Shown here one piece after another: positions 20,344-27,685 of a stretch of 64,000 nucleotides of DNA; the stretch's first letter is position 1, and every line of letters begins with the position of its first letter. The DNA is from Mobiluncus massiliensis (lineage in GTDB: Bacteria > Actinomycetota > Actinomycetes > Actinomycetales > Actinomycetaceae), in the NCBI RefSeq assembly GCF_949769255.1, contig NZ_OX458329.1:248001-312000 (forward strand), written 5' to 3'. The translations under genes were made by a program, and so were the position numbers. The notes beneath the pieces were generated by a model, which saw only the letters and a program-made list of their open reading frames with translations, was not told the origin of the DNA and did not search any database.

Positions 20344-21201
20344 CTAAATCCCGTACCGGGAACCGGATACTGCGGAAAGTTTTTTCTCCAGTCGGGACTG
20401 AATCGCTTTGTTCGTGTGGTATTCGGCGTCTCGGCGCAACACCAGGACCGCCGCAATGAATCGTTCCGGGTCTGTGCCGGGGGGAGGCGGCGGATATACC
20501 TGGTTCAAAAGGGCGGTGGCCAGCGTTTGCGCCGCCTGCTGGCGGTGGAGGGGGTCCATCTTGGTGGCGCTTTGCAGGAACCGGCGCGCTGTCACGGTGG
20601 TAACCCCGTCCAGCTCACCGACATTGGCCTCGCTGGCCCACTGGGCAAGTTCCGGAGCCAGCAGCAACGGTCGGCGGGTCAGCCCGGAAGTCTCGGAAAC
20701 GGCGTAGGTTCCAGCGAAAATATCCCCGATACGTTTGCCTCTGCGGTTCGTCCACGCCGCGATAATGGCCCCGGCTCCTGCTGTCGCCCACAACTCGCCC
20801 AAACCAATCAAGGTACGCACGAACGCGTGGCGCAACGTGATAGGACCGCCGTCGTCACGGACTATGCGCGTCCCCACGATGAAACGCCCTAGTGACTTCC
20901 CGCGAGTCAGAGTCTCTACCGTCATCGGCACCAAGAACAGCCACAGCGCCGTGACTATCGAAACCAATGCGGCGACTTGTGCCTCATTGGAAAAATACAT
21001 GAAATCGTCACTTTCATCATGCAGACTCAGTATCAGGAACAGCACCTCGTAGGTGATAATCATCCCTAAAATGATGGCGATGGCATCAATAATGGCCGAA
21101 ACGACACGCAAAAATAACGAAGCCGGCTGCACCAGCAAAGCGATGGCTTCGCCGGTGATGACCACGTCGGGCCGAATTTTCGTTCCGCTAAATTGTTCCA
21201 T
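20344..21201 (-). CDS. RDD-family membrane protein
   Basis: 285-residue membrane protein with an RDD domain (residues about 20-165): three hydrophobic helices and the basic FLRVVSAIIDAIAI entry motif that gives the family its Arg-Asp-Asp signature. The remaining 120 residues are soluble and predicted to be cytoplasmic, with no motif I know. I use the ATG at 21201 rather than an upstream one because the extra residues have no similarity to the family. It is divergent from the SpoIIM-family gene, only 18 bases away; RDD and SpoIIM/DUF95 genes are often paired in actinobacteria. Function unknown; some RDD proteins are ion antiporters. Confidence 0.8.
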   Translation of the reverse strand: MEQFSGTKIRPDVVITGEAIALLVQPASLFLRVVSAIIDAIAIILGMIITYEVLFLILSLHDESDDFMYFSNEAQVAALVSIVTALWLFLVPMTVETLTRGKSLGRFIVGTRIVRDDGGPITLRHAFVRTLIGLGELWATAGAGAIIAAWTNRRGKRIGDIFAGTYAVSETSGLTRRPLLLAPELAQWASEANVGELDGVTTVTARRFLQSATKMDPLHRQQAAQTLATALLNQVYPPPPPGTDPERFIAAVLVLRRDAEYHTNKAIQSRLEKKLSAVSGSRYGI

Positions 21202-21207
21202 TAAGTA

Positions 21208-21214
21208 TAAATTA
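21208..21214. promoter_or_regulatory. Shared symmetric -10 element of a divergent leaderless promoter pair
   Basis: TAAATTA reads TAAATT on the plus strand, ending 6 bases before the ATG at 21220, and TAATTT on the minus strand, ending 7 bases before the ATG at 21201. Neither start has a ribosome-binding site, so one 7-base element can serve two leaderless transcripts. Confidence 0.5.
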
Positions 21215-21219
21215 GCAGC

Positions 21220-22203
21220 ATGGACATCGATGCGTATACCGCAGGGCGAGCTGAGGACTGGTCGCGCCTGGCTCAACTGAACCGGAAACGCCGTCTGAGC
21301 GGGGCGGAAATCGATGAATTGATGGGCTTGTATCATCGAGCCAGTGCGGACTTGGCGACCATCACTTCCGTGCCGACCGACCCGGATGTTGTGCTGAATC
21401 TGACGAATCTGGTGTCCACGGCACGAGGGCGTATCGGGGGGACGCGCCGCACGTTTCGGGAGTCTGTTGGCGGGTTCTTTACCGTGACTCTGCCCCTGGC
21501 GCTGTATCGTATCGGGCCGGTTTTCCTGGTGCTCACGGCTCTGTCACTCATTACCGCCGTGTTCACCGGTTTTTGGGTCTACACCCATCCGGAGACTCTG
21601 CTGGCTCAGCAATCTGAGATGCAACTGCGCCAATACGCCGAGGATTCTTTCAAAGCCTATTATTCAAACTATCCGGCTCCGGATTTTGCCGCCCAGGTGT
21701 GGACGAATAACGCGACGATTGCCGTCCTGATGGTGGCCCTGTTCTTTACCGGCGCCTATCCGGTCTACCTGTTGCTGACGAACTTCGCCAATGTGGGAGT
21801 CGCCGGGGCCATCATGGCCAAGTACGGTGACTTGGGAATTTTCTTTGGGTTGATTACGCCCCACGGGCTGCTCGAGCTGTCCTGCATTGTCTTGGCTTGC
21901 GCCGCGGCCTTGCGGCTGTTCTGGGCGCTGTTTGTGCCCGGTGAGAATCCGCGCATGGTGTCCCTAGCGCGGGCGGGCCGCCAGTTCGGGCCGGTAGCGG
22001 CGGGTTTGATTATCCTGTTGGGGATTTCGGGCCTGGAAGAAGCGTTCTTGACTCCGTCTGCGTTGCTGACTCCCGTAAAGATTGCCGTGGCGGCGGTGGT
22101 CTATGTGGCCTTGGTGACATGGGTGGTGTTTTTCGGTCGGCGGGCGCTGCGGGCGGGCCTGAGCGGGGACCTGGAGGAATCGGCCGCCGGCTACGTGGAC
22201 TAA
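21220..22203 (+). CDS. SpoIIM-family (DUF95) membrane protein
   Basis: 327-residue protein of the stage II sporulation protein M family. Residues 1-85 are soluble (including the conserved ELMGLYHRASADLA), then five or six hydrophobic helices follow from about residue 90. In non-sporulating actinobacteria these proteins pair with RDD proteins, MoxR ATPases and DUF58 proteins, and their role is unknown. The ATG has no ribosome-binding site but is 6 bases after the -10-like TAAATT. The 3' end overlaps the convergent L,D-transpeptidase by 4 bases. Confidence 0.8.
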   Translation: MDIDAYTAGRAEDWSRLAQLNRKRRLSGAEIDELMGLYHRASADLATITSVPTDPDVVLNLTNLVSTARGRIGGTRRTFRESVGGFFTVTLPLALYRIGPVFLVLTALSLITAVFTGFWVYTHPETLLAQQSEMQLRQYAEDSFKAYYSNYPAPDFAAQVWTNNATIAVLMVALFFTGAYPVYLLLTNFANVGVAGAIMAKYGDLGIFFGLITPHGLLELSCIVLACAAALRLFWALFVPGENPRMVSLARAGRQFGPVAAGLIILLGISGLEEAFLTPSALLTPVKIAVAAVVYVALVTWVVFFGRRALRAGLSGDLEESAAGYVD

Positions 22204-23189
22204 GTGTGGGACACGACCGTAGTGCCGATGCTTATCAGGTCATAAATCGCTTTGGCATCCGTCACGCTCAGGTTCACGCAACCGTGAGAGCCTTTTTCAG
22301 GTGTATAGACGAAAGTGGAGCGCCACGGTGCCCCGTGTAGCGCAAAATCTCCCGAAAAGTATGAAATCCACGGGGCTGTCTCACTGTAGGGGCCGTCAAA
22401 TCCCACCCCGGTCATGGTTTGCATTTCCAGCTTGGCGTACACCTTGTAAACCCCTTGCACCGTGGGGGCTTGGGCGTGGCCGTCCACCGCGGCCACCGGT
22501 CCGTAAATGACTTTCGTCCCGTCATAGACGGCAGTAGTGTGGTTCGTCAGGTTCACATCGACCCACCGTTCTTGTGGCTGGGGCGCGTAGGGCAGCGCCG
22601 GGGCCGGAACGACGGTGTCGTCAAAACCGCCTTGGCGGGCAGACAACTTCGTGGCGACTTCCACGTTACCTGTTTTTTTGTCCAGGGCCTTGGCGATGCG
22701 CGAAACCAAACTGTCCGGTTTGTCCACGACCGCGCCGTCAACCGGGTCTTTGAGTAAACGTACCAGGTGGCCGTCGCTGTCCACCTGCCGGTTTCCGTTC
22801 ACGGCGGGTTTATCGACTTGGGCGATGCAGGAACTCACCCACTGAGTGATTGCGTCAGTGCTAAAGCGGGGTGGGGGCAGGGGTTGCGAACTGAGCTGCT
22901 TGACCGGTTGGGGGACCGGATGTAGCCAGGAGCAAACCTGGTCAGGCTTTGCCAAAAAGCTGTTGTCGCCGAGGCGTAGAGTGACGTTGCGCTGGCACGC
23001 CGAGTCTCGCGCCGCGCTGATTTGGGCGGACTGGTCCTCATTCCAAAGCGGCGTGTAGCCAAATGCGAGCCAGCCGCCTCCGGCCACCACCAGCAACGTG
23101 GCCGCGGCCGCGAGCCATCTGGGGTTGGTCGCCAACGACCGACGCCGGTGTTGCGGCGTCAGATGCGTGGGGCGATAGAGGAAGCTCAT
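22200..23189 (-). CDS. L,D-transpeptidase (YkuD family), short form
   Basis: 329-residue, type II membrane-anchored enzyme forming 3-3 peptidoglycan cross-links or attaching wall components outside the membrane. Signal-anchor at residues 25-46, then a linker region with scattered cysteines, then the catalytic domain from about 205 (RWVDVNLTNHTTAVY). The active-site motif HGAPWR...GSHGCVNL includes catalytic Cys304. It lies just downstream of, and in the same direction as, a longer paralogue; both catalytic domains share the VDG/VHG and GSHGCVNL blocks, so they probably arose by duplication. Several extra Cys residues outside the active site are unusual for an exported protein and could form disulfides. 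Confidence 0.85.
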   Translation of the reverse strand: MSFLYRPTHLTPQHRRRSLATNPRWLAAAATLLVVAGGGWLAFGYTPLWNEDQSAQISAARDSACQRNVTLRLGDNSFLAKPDQVCSWLHPVPQPVKQLSSQPLPPPRFSTDAITQWVSSCIAQVDKPAVNGNRQVDSDGHLVRLLKDPVDGAVVDKPDSLVSRIAKALDKKTGNVEVATKLSARQGGFDDTVVPAPALPYAPQPQERWVDVNLTNHTTAVYDGTKVIYGPVAAVDGHAQAPTVQGVYKVYAKLEMQTMTGVGFDGPYSETAPWISYFSGDFALHGAPWRSTFVYTPEKGSHGCVNLSVTDAKAIYDLISIGTTVVSHT

Positions 23190-23210
23190 TCGTGGAACCT
23201 TTCGAAAAAC

Positions 23211-24689
23211 CTAGATAACCCCAGCCCGGTGGATGACCACCGGGGTGCCTACTCGCGCCCAGTCGAACAGCTCCTTAGCTTTCGCGGGCTTCAAGTTCAC
23301 GCAGCCGTGCGACCCCCCATAGTTCGTTTGCACCCAGTTCCAGCGGGTATAGGTGCCATGTACGGCGTAGCCGCCGTGGTAGTACATGGTCCACGGACTC
23401 CAGGTGTCGTAAGGGCCGTCCCAGGCTTTTTCGTTCTTCATGTGGGCGTTCACCAGTTTGGTTTGGATTCGGAAAATTCCCGGATGAGTCGGGGAGGGCA
23501 GCGATCCGTGGACTGCCTCGACCGGTCCCCACACGACTTTGTCGCCAACCCACGCTGCCACGGTGTGGTTTGTCAGGTCGATGCTGATGAACTTTTCTCC
23601 GGGTTTGGCGTTGTAGGGCGGGCGGGGAAGGTTTTGGTCCACCACGGTGTCGTTGAACTTGCCTTCCTGGACTTCCATCTCAAAGACTCCGCGGTAGTTC
23701 TGCCCGCTGTTCAGCGCCGTGGTGATTTCAGCGGCAATGGTGTCATTGTTCGAGACTTTCTTTGAGTCCAGAGCCATTTTCGTCATGGTCAAAAGGTAGC
23801 CGTCTTTGGTTATGGTGCGTTCGCCCGGACTGTTGTTGACGTCGATTTCCTGGTCGGTGAACGTTTTTAGCCAAGCCAATACTTGCTTTTGACTGATGAC
23901 CGGTCCGTTCTCGGTGACTTCGACCCACTGGGCTTTGTCCGCGGGGGAAATGATGTGCCCAACTCGGCGACCAATCAGGTTCACTGTCGGGGCAATGAGC
24001 GAGTTAGCCTGCTGCGCCCAGGTATCCAGCTGCGGATCCGCTTCGCTCGGCGCAACTTCGGTCAGTTTCACCTTTATGGATTGTTTCGTCTGGGTTTTCC
24101 AAGTCTTCTCGGCGGCCGCGATGAGGACTGTCGGGTCAACGCCCTGCCCGGCGCTGCCCGGCTGCACCGCAAAGGAGCCCTGTTCGCTGTTGAACCCCAG
24201 ATGCGGGTCGACGACGGTGTCGGGTCGCTTCGCGGTCAAAGTCCGGGCTGCCTGGGTGGCGGCATCATCATCGAGGGTGAAAAGGGGGGTGACTTGGCGT
24301 TCTCTGACGGTGGAGGCCAAAACTCCGCTCAGGTTCTGGTTCGCTTTCATCACGGCCGCGGCGGTGCCGGGAACGTCGCAGTCCAACCCCATCTGGCCCA
24401 GACTTAGCGAGGTTTCGGGGATGTCGCCGCTAAATGTGGCTTTCAGAGTCTGGCAGCGGTCCGTCAAACCGCGTTTCAGTTCATCGGGAGTCTGGCCTCC
24501 GACATCGTGGTTTCCTATCATCGTGTGAGGCAGGGCCAGATTGGAATAGTGAGTGGCATAAGCCCAACCGCTACCGGCCAGGGCAAGGGCGAGGACTCCC
24601 ACACTGATGCCAGTAACTATGGGCCACCGCCGTTTTTGCTTGACGACACCGCGAATTTCCAGCTGTGGATTTGTAAAATCTTGTGCCAT
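23211..24689 (-). CDS. L,D-transpeptidase with peptidoglycan-binding-like domain, long form
   Basis: 492-residue exported transpeptidase. One N-terminal membrane helix (residues about 20-46), two PG_binding_4/VanW-type modules (around GGQTPDELKRGLTDR and the following 200 residues), then the YkuD domain from about 365 (FISIDLTNHTVAAWVG) with catalytic Cys463 in GSHGCVNL. This modular form is common in actinobacteria. An ATG start at 24689 follows AGAGGGG. It is the first gene of a two-gene minus-strand operon with a shorter paralogue. Its promoter region is shared with the divergent island, and lies within 55 bases of the left island repeat. Confidence 0.85.
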   Translation of the reverse strand: MAQDFTNPQLEIRGVVKQKRRWPIVTGISVGVLALALAGSGWAYATHYSNLALPHTMIGNHDVGGQTPDELKRGLTDRCQTLKATFSGDIPETSLSLGQMGLDCDVPGTAAAVMKANQNLSGVLASTVRERQVTPLFTLDDDAATQAARTLTAKRPDTVVDPHLGFNSEQGSFAVQPGSAGQGVDPTVLIAAAEKTWKTQTKQSIKVKLTEVAPSEADPQLDTWAQQANSLIAPTVNLIGRRVGHIISPADKAQWVEVTENGPVISQKQVLAWLKTFTDQEIDVNNSPGERTITKDGYLLTMTKMALDSKKVSNNDTIAAEITTALNSGQNYRGVFEMEVQEGKFNDTVVDQNLPRPPYNAKPGEKFISIDLTNHTVAAWVGDKVVWGPVEAVHGSLPSPTHPGIFRIQTKLVNAHMKNEKAWDGPYDTWSPWTMYYHGGYAVHGTYTRWNWVQTNYGGSHGCVNLKPAKAKELFDWARVGTPVVIHRAGVI

Positions 24690-24741
24690 GGTTTCCCCTC
24701 TATGCCATGTTTATGATAACTGATTACCGCATTGAATCGAG

Positions 24742-24789
24742 AAGTCCCCATACCGGCGGGTGTAGCCGCACGGTCGTGGCTGCGCCGGT
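24742..24789 (+). repeat. Left copy of 48-bp direct repeat bounding the AT-rich island
   Basis: Matches 29180-29227 at 42 of 48 positions by hand alignment. Its last 38 bases form an imperfect palindrome: an outer 7-bp stem (ACCGGCG with CGCCGGT) and an inner stem. It ends two bases before the -35 box of the peptide gene. It may be an attachment-site remnant, a duplicated operator or both. Confidence 0.7.
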
Positions 24790-24791
24790 CG

Positions 24792-24820
24792 TTGCATTAA
24801 CAAAGGTATGGTAGTATGAT
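24792..24820 (+). promoter_or_regulatory. Promoter of the peptide operon
   Basis: TTGCAT at 24792-24797 and TATGAT at 24815-24820 are separated by 17 bases, a good sigma-70-type promoter. Transcription would start about 25-30 bases before the peptide start codon at 24855. Confidence 0.6.
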
Positions 24821-24854
24821 TGCTGTCATGACACGGCAGTCAAAGGAGACTATC

Positions 24855-25211
24855 ATGGCAAAACGCAGAAAGTGGCTAATTATACCTGTTGTTGCAGGTC
24901 TTTCATTATTTTCAGCGGTTCCAGCAGCGGTGAACCCACCGGAAGCTGAGGCCTTGGGATTGGTGTACCACACCTGTGGTTCACATAACGATACTCTCGT
25001 TGGGGAGAGCGATAAATACCGCGCAAAAACATACACTTCCATATACCTTGGGTGCGGAAGAGTATCTGCTCAGGGCTGGTATTACACACATCCAGGTTCC
25101 CCTCCGTACTACACGGCAGTGGTGTGGGGCAATCAGAGTGCCGTGGCCAGTGGTGGAGGACTTCGTGGAGGAATTCATCATGCAGACGAGTATGGAAACT
25201 TCAATACGTGA
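24855..25211 (+). CDS. Small secreted two-cysteine peptide, bacteriocin-like
   Basis: 118-residue precursor. I start it at the ATG 24855, which has AAAGGAG six bases upstream; an ATG at 24816 would add 13 residues without a ribosome-binding site. MAKRRK, a hydrophobic core (residues 7-25) and AEA at 31-33 form a Sec signal peptide with cleavage after residue 25 or 33. The mature part of about 85 residues is rich in Gly, Tyr, Ser and His, has just two cysteines (41 and 67, a likely disulfide) and a tail with GWYYTHPGSPPYYTAVVWGN. The Tyr-Tyr-x-His then Ala-Val-Val-x-Gly-Asn pattern faintly recalls lactococcin 972-type bacteriocins, but I would not assign it. The next gene overlaps its stop (GTGA). 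Secretion is well supported; antimicrobial activity is inference from the operon. Confidence 0.65.
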   Translation: MAKRRKWLIIPVVAGLSLFSAVPAAVNPPEAEALGLVYHTCGSHNDTLVGESDKYRAKTYTSIYLGCGRVSAQGWYYTHPGSPPYYTAVVWGNQSAVASGGGLRGGIHHADEYGNFNT

Positions 25212-25912
25212 ACCCGAGTGAGATTCGACCAGGAATTGCGACGGTCATGGGCGCAATTCTCGCTTTGAGCCTGTGTGGTTGTGCTGATGGCAATTCAGTG
25301 CAACCACACGGTGCTCCTGGTGGAGGAAGCGAAGGTGTTGCTGCGGGTGGCGATAGCTACAAAATGAAGGATGATTCCGACGAGGAGGCCGCGAAATTTG
25401 CCCAACACTCAGGATTAATGAAGATAGATGAAAAGGGCGTAGAAAGGTACCGCCCCCCAAAGCTGGCTGCAGAAGACGAGTCGGTACAGATAGCCTTTAA
25501 AGACGGGGTAATAACCGAAGAAGAGTATCAGATGGCCTTCCGTCGTTGGTGTGCTTGTGTGGAAGAACGCGGGGGAGAGGTGATGGAGCTATCACCAGAG
25601 TTAGAAACTCCGTGGTTGATTAATTACTCTACGACTGAGGAAGCTATTGAAAAGAATAGCTGTTACATGAAATTGTTTTCAAGCGTAGATAACGCTTGGC
25701 AAATGGCTCATGCTGATTACGACACGTCAGCCACGGCAATGAAGATGTTTCTGGAGAGCAAGTCTATTCAACCGAAAGAGCATGAGTGGCAGCTAGCTGC
25801 CCAGATTCACTATAACGGGTTTTACGATGAGTTCAACGCTTTCGCGTCTGCTAACTATGACTCTATTAGGGAAAGAATGCGCAAAAATAATGCTAAGATG
25901 ATGGGCGGGTAG
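25208..25912 (+). CDS. Lipoprotein translationally coupled to the secreted peptide
   Basis: 234-residue lipoprotein. The GTG start at 25208 overlaps the peptide stop (GTGA), so it is made in step with the peptide. Residues 10-25 give a short hydrophobic core ending in the lipobox LCGC, with lipidated Cys25. After a Gly-rich linker, a helical domain holds EYQMAFRRWCACVEERGG and NSCYMKLF, where three cysteines could pair. An open frame continues upstream through the peptide gene but in another frame and is not coding. The Tyr-x2-Ala...Arg-x-x-Cys-x-x-x-x-Gly pattern occurs in other actinobacterial lipoproteins of unknown role. An immunity or peptide-capture role on the outer membrane face is my inference. 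An ATG at 25247 is possible but would remove the basic n-region. Confidence 0.65.
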   Translation: MNPSEIRPGIATVMGAILALSLCGCADGNSVQPHGAPGGGSEGVAAGGDSYKMKDDSDEEAAKFAQHSGLMKIDEKGVERYRPPKLAAEDESVQIAFKDGVITEEEYQMAFRRWCACVEERGGEVMELSPELETPWLINYSTTEEAIEKNSCYMKLFSSVDNAWQMAHADYDTSATAMKMFLESKSIQPKEHEWQLAAQIHYNGFYDEFNAFASANYDSIRERMRKNNAKMMGG

Positions 25913-25913
25913 A

Positions 25914-27062
25914 ATGGCTGTCGGCAATCCTGACAGTAACGTGACAAAGGAGTCGCGTCGAGGTTATATTAAGTATGTTTTGCCCTTCGTGTTAGCGTGG
26001 TTTGTGCCTTTAGTGCTAGGTCTGGCTCTAGCGCTAATTAACAATAGACATGAAACTACTGCGTTCCTGCCGGAGGTTCCCAGAGAAACAAAAATAGGTT
26101 CAGAAGTCGTTGATTTATCCCAAACCGTCGCCATCAAAGTGAAACTAGGCAGTTCCACGTCAATAAAGGCAAATCGTAGTGGAACCATAACTTCTTGGGC
26201 AATCAAAACAGGTGAAGAGGTGGGTATGGGTCAGCGGATATTCGACATAAACGAAATCCCTGTTTTTGCGCAAGTAGGCGGTACTCCGTTCTACCGTGAC
26301 CTGAAACTTGGTGACAAAGGAACCGACGTGGTGTCTCTCCATCACTTGCTGTGTGCTGAGAGCTGCCCCCAAGGCGTCAGTCCTGACAGTAGCATTTTTA
26401 GTAGCTCGACTCAGCTTGCTGTAGAAAGTTTCCTCCAACGTAATGGTATCGATGCAAGTTCTCATGTGTGGAGCATGAAGAACACGGTTTATTTCTCCGG
26501 ATTCTCTGCGTTTCTGGAATCAGTACTTCAAGAAACAGGGTCAACAGTGGCTGAAGGAGATGAGGTCGCTAAAGCCGTAGGCGGTATTGTTGAAGCCCAG
26601 ATTGTCAACCCGGATGATGAAAACCCTCTCATACTTGGTGAAACAGAAATGGTGTTGTCTGCTGGTGAAAGGGATATGCAAATTAAGCAAAATATTTCTC
26701 CTACTCAACTTGCTAAATTGACCTCACTTCTCACTAGTGCAAAAAGTGATGGTACCGTTACGCAACAAGAGTCAAAATTAGATGATACTGAGTTCATTTT
26801 TCATGGACTTACTTTGAAGGCAATACGTCCTAATACTTATGCGGTTATTCCTGGAACTTCATTGTATCTGCTTGATAGTACCCATGGTTGTATATTTCTA
26901 TCAAATGGCGGAAAGATTGAAGTTCGTTATGTTGATGAATACACTAAATTGCCCGGAAAACTGAACCTAATCGGTATAGATTCAGCGTTTACAGATAAGG
27001 TTGTTCTTACAGATCCATTCAATGATACTAGAGCGGATTTGACAAAATGCATATCGAAGTGA
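25914..27062 (+). CDS. Membrane-fusion/adaptor protein with peptidoglycan-binding-like segment
   Basis: 382 residues. A single membrane helix (about 20-43, YVLPFVLAWFVPLVLGLALAL), then an extracytoplasmic region. Residues about 85-120 (SGTITSWAIKTGEEVGMGQRIFDI) look like the half-lipoyl hairpin of HlyD/MacA adaptors. LKLGDKGTDVVSLHHLL at about 130-146 is the entry of a PG_binding_1 domain, and the rest is beta-rich. It starts one base after the lipoprotein stop and overlaps the ATPase gene by 16 bases. Adaptors of this kind join an ABC transporter to the wall; here it would link transport of the small peptide to the peptidoglycan. The codons are AT-rich like its neighbours. The adaptor identity is likely; its cargo is inference. 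Confidence 0.7.
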   Translation: MAVGNPDSNVTKESRRGYIKYVLPFVLAWFVPLVLGLALALINNRHETTAFLPEVPRETKIGSEVVDLSQTVAIKVKLGSSTSIKANRSGTITSWAIKTGEEVGMGQRIFDINEIPVFAQVGGTPFYRDLKLGDKGTDVVSLHHLLCAESCPQGVSPDSSIFSSSTQLAVESFLQRNGIDASSHVWSMKNTVYFSGFSAFLESVLQETGSTVAEGDEVAKAVGGIVEAQIVNPDDENPLILGETEMVLSAGERDMQIKQNISPTQLAKLTSLLTSAKSDGTVTQQESKLDDTEFIFHGLTLKAIRPNTYAVIPGTSLYLLDSTHGCIFLSNGGKIEVRYVDEYTKLPGKLNLIGIDSAFTDKVVLTDPFNDTRADLTKCISK

Positions 27063-27685
27063 TTAACGGCTCAAAGTCGTTCAAAGATAACCATCTTTAC
27101 ACAAACCTTAATGTTGAGTTTCTGGATAAAACAATAACCGCTCTAATTGGGCCATCAGGTTGTGGAAAGTCTACCTTATTAAACATCATGAGCGGCTATG
27201 AGAGTCTTGATTCAGGGCAGGTAAACTTTTGCAGTGATTCTGATGGTCGGGAATCGCATCAAGTTATCTCAGATGACAAGCTTATCTCCTGGATTCCACA
27301 AATCTCCGCAGTCCTTCCATACCGAACCGCCCTAGACAACGTTATAATTGGGGCGCTTGCTGTAGGAGTTGAGGAGTATGTTGCCAGGCAAGAGGCTCTG
27401 TCATTTCTTGAACTTGTAGGGCTAGAGAATCATGCTCTCGATCTCACACGTACTCTTTCAGGCGGCGAAGTGCAAAGAGTCTGTTTTGCTAGGGCTTTAG
27501 TGAGTCACAAGCCATTCATATTTGCAGATGAGCCTACCGCTTCTTTAGATGAGGCTGCAACCAAATATATAGCAAACATTTTGCGTAACTTGAAATCGAA
27601 ATCATGCATCATTATTGCAACTCATGACCCGCTGCTAATTTCAGCTTGTGATAAGGTTGTAAATCTTCGGGGTCAGCATGAATAA
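27047..27685 (+). CDS. ABC transporter ATP-binding protein (MacB/LolD-type)
   Basis: 212-residue stand-alone ATPase. Walker A GPSGCGKST at about residues 33-41, Q-loop PQISAVLPYRTALDNV, signature LSGGEVQR, Walker B FIFADEPTASLD and switch ATHD are all intact. The class (DEPTASLD, no extra domain) is that of the MacB/LolD/FtsE group and of the bacteriocin-export ATPases of the lactococcin 972 group. It overlaps the adaptor gene by 16 bases and the permease gene by 8, so all three should be expressed together. Low G+C and frequent A/T third positions set it apart from the native ABC ATPase at 34113. Confidence 0.88.
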   Translation: MHIEVINGSKSFKDNHLYTNLNVEFLDKTITALIGPSGCGKSTLLNIMSGYESLDSGQVNFCSDSDGRESHQVISDDKLISWIPQISAVLPYRTALDNVIIGALAVGVEEYVARQEALSFLELVGLENHALDLTRTLSGGEVQRVCFARALVSHKPFIFADEPTASLDEAATKYIANILRNLKSKSCIIIATHDPLLISACDKVVNLRGQHE

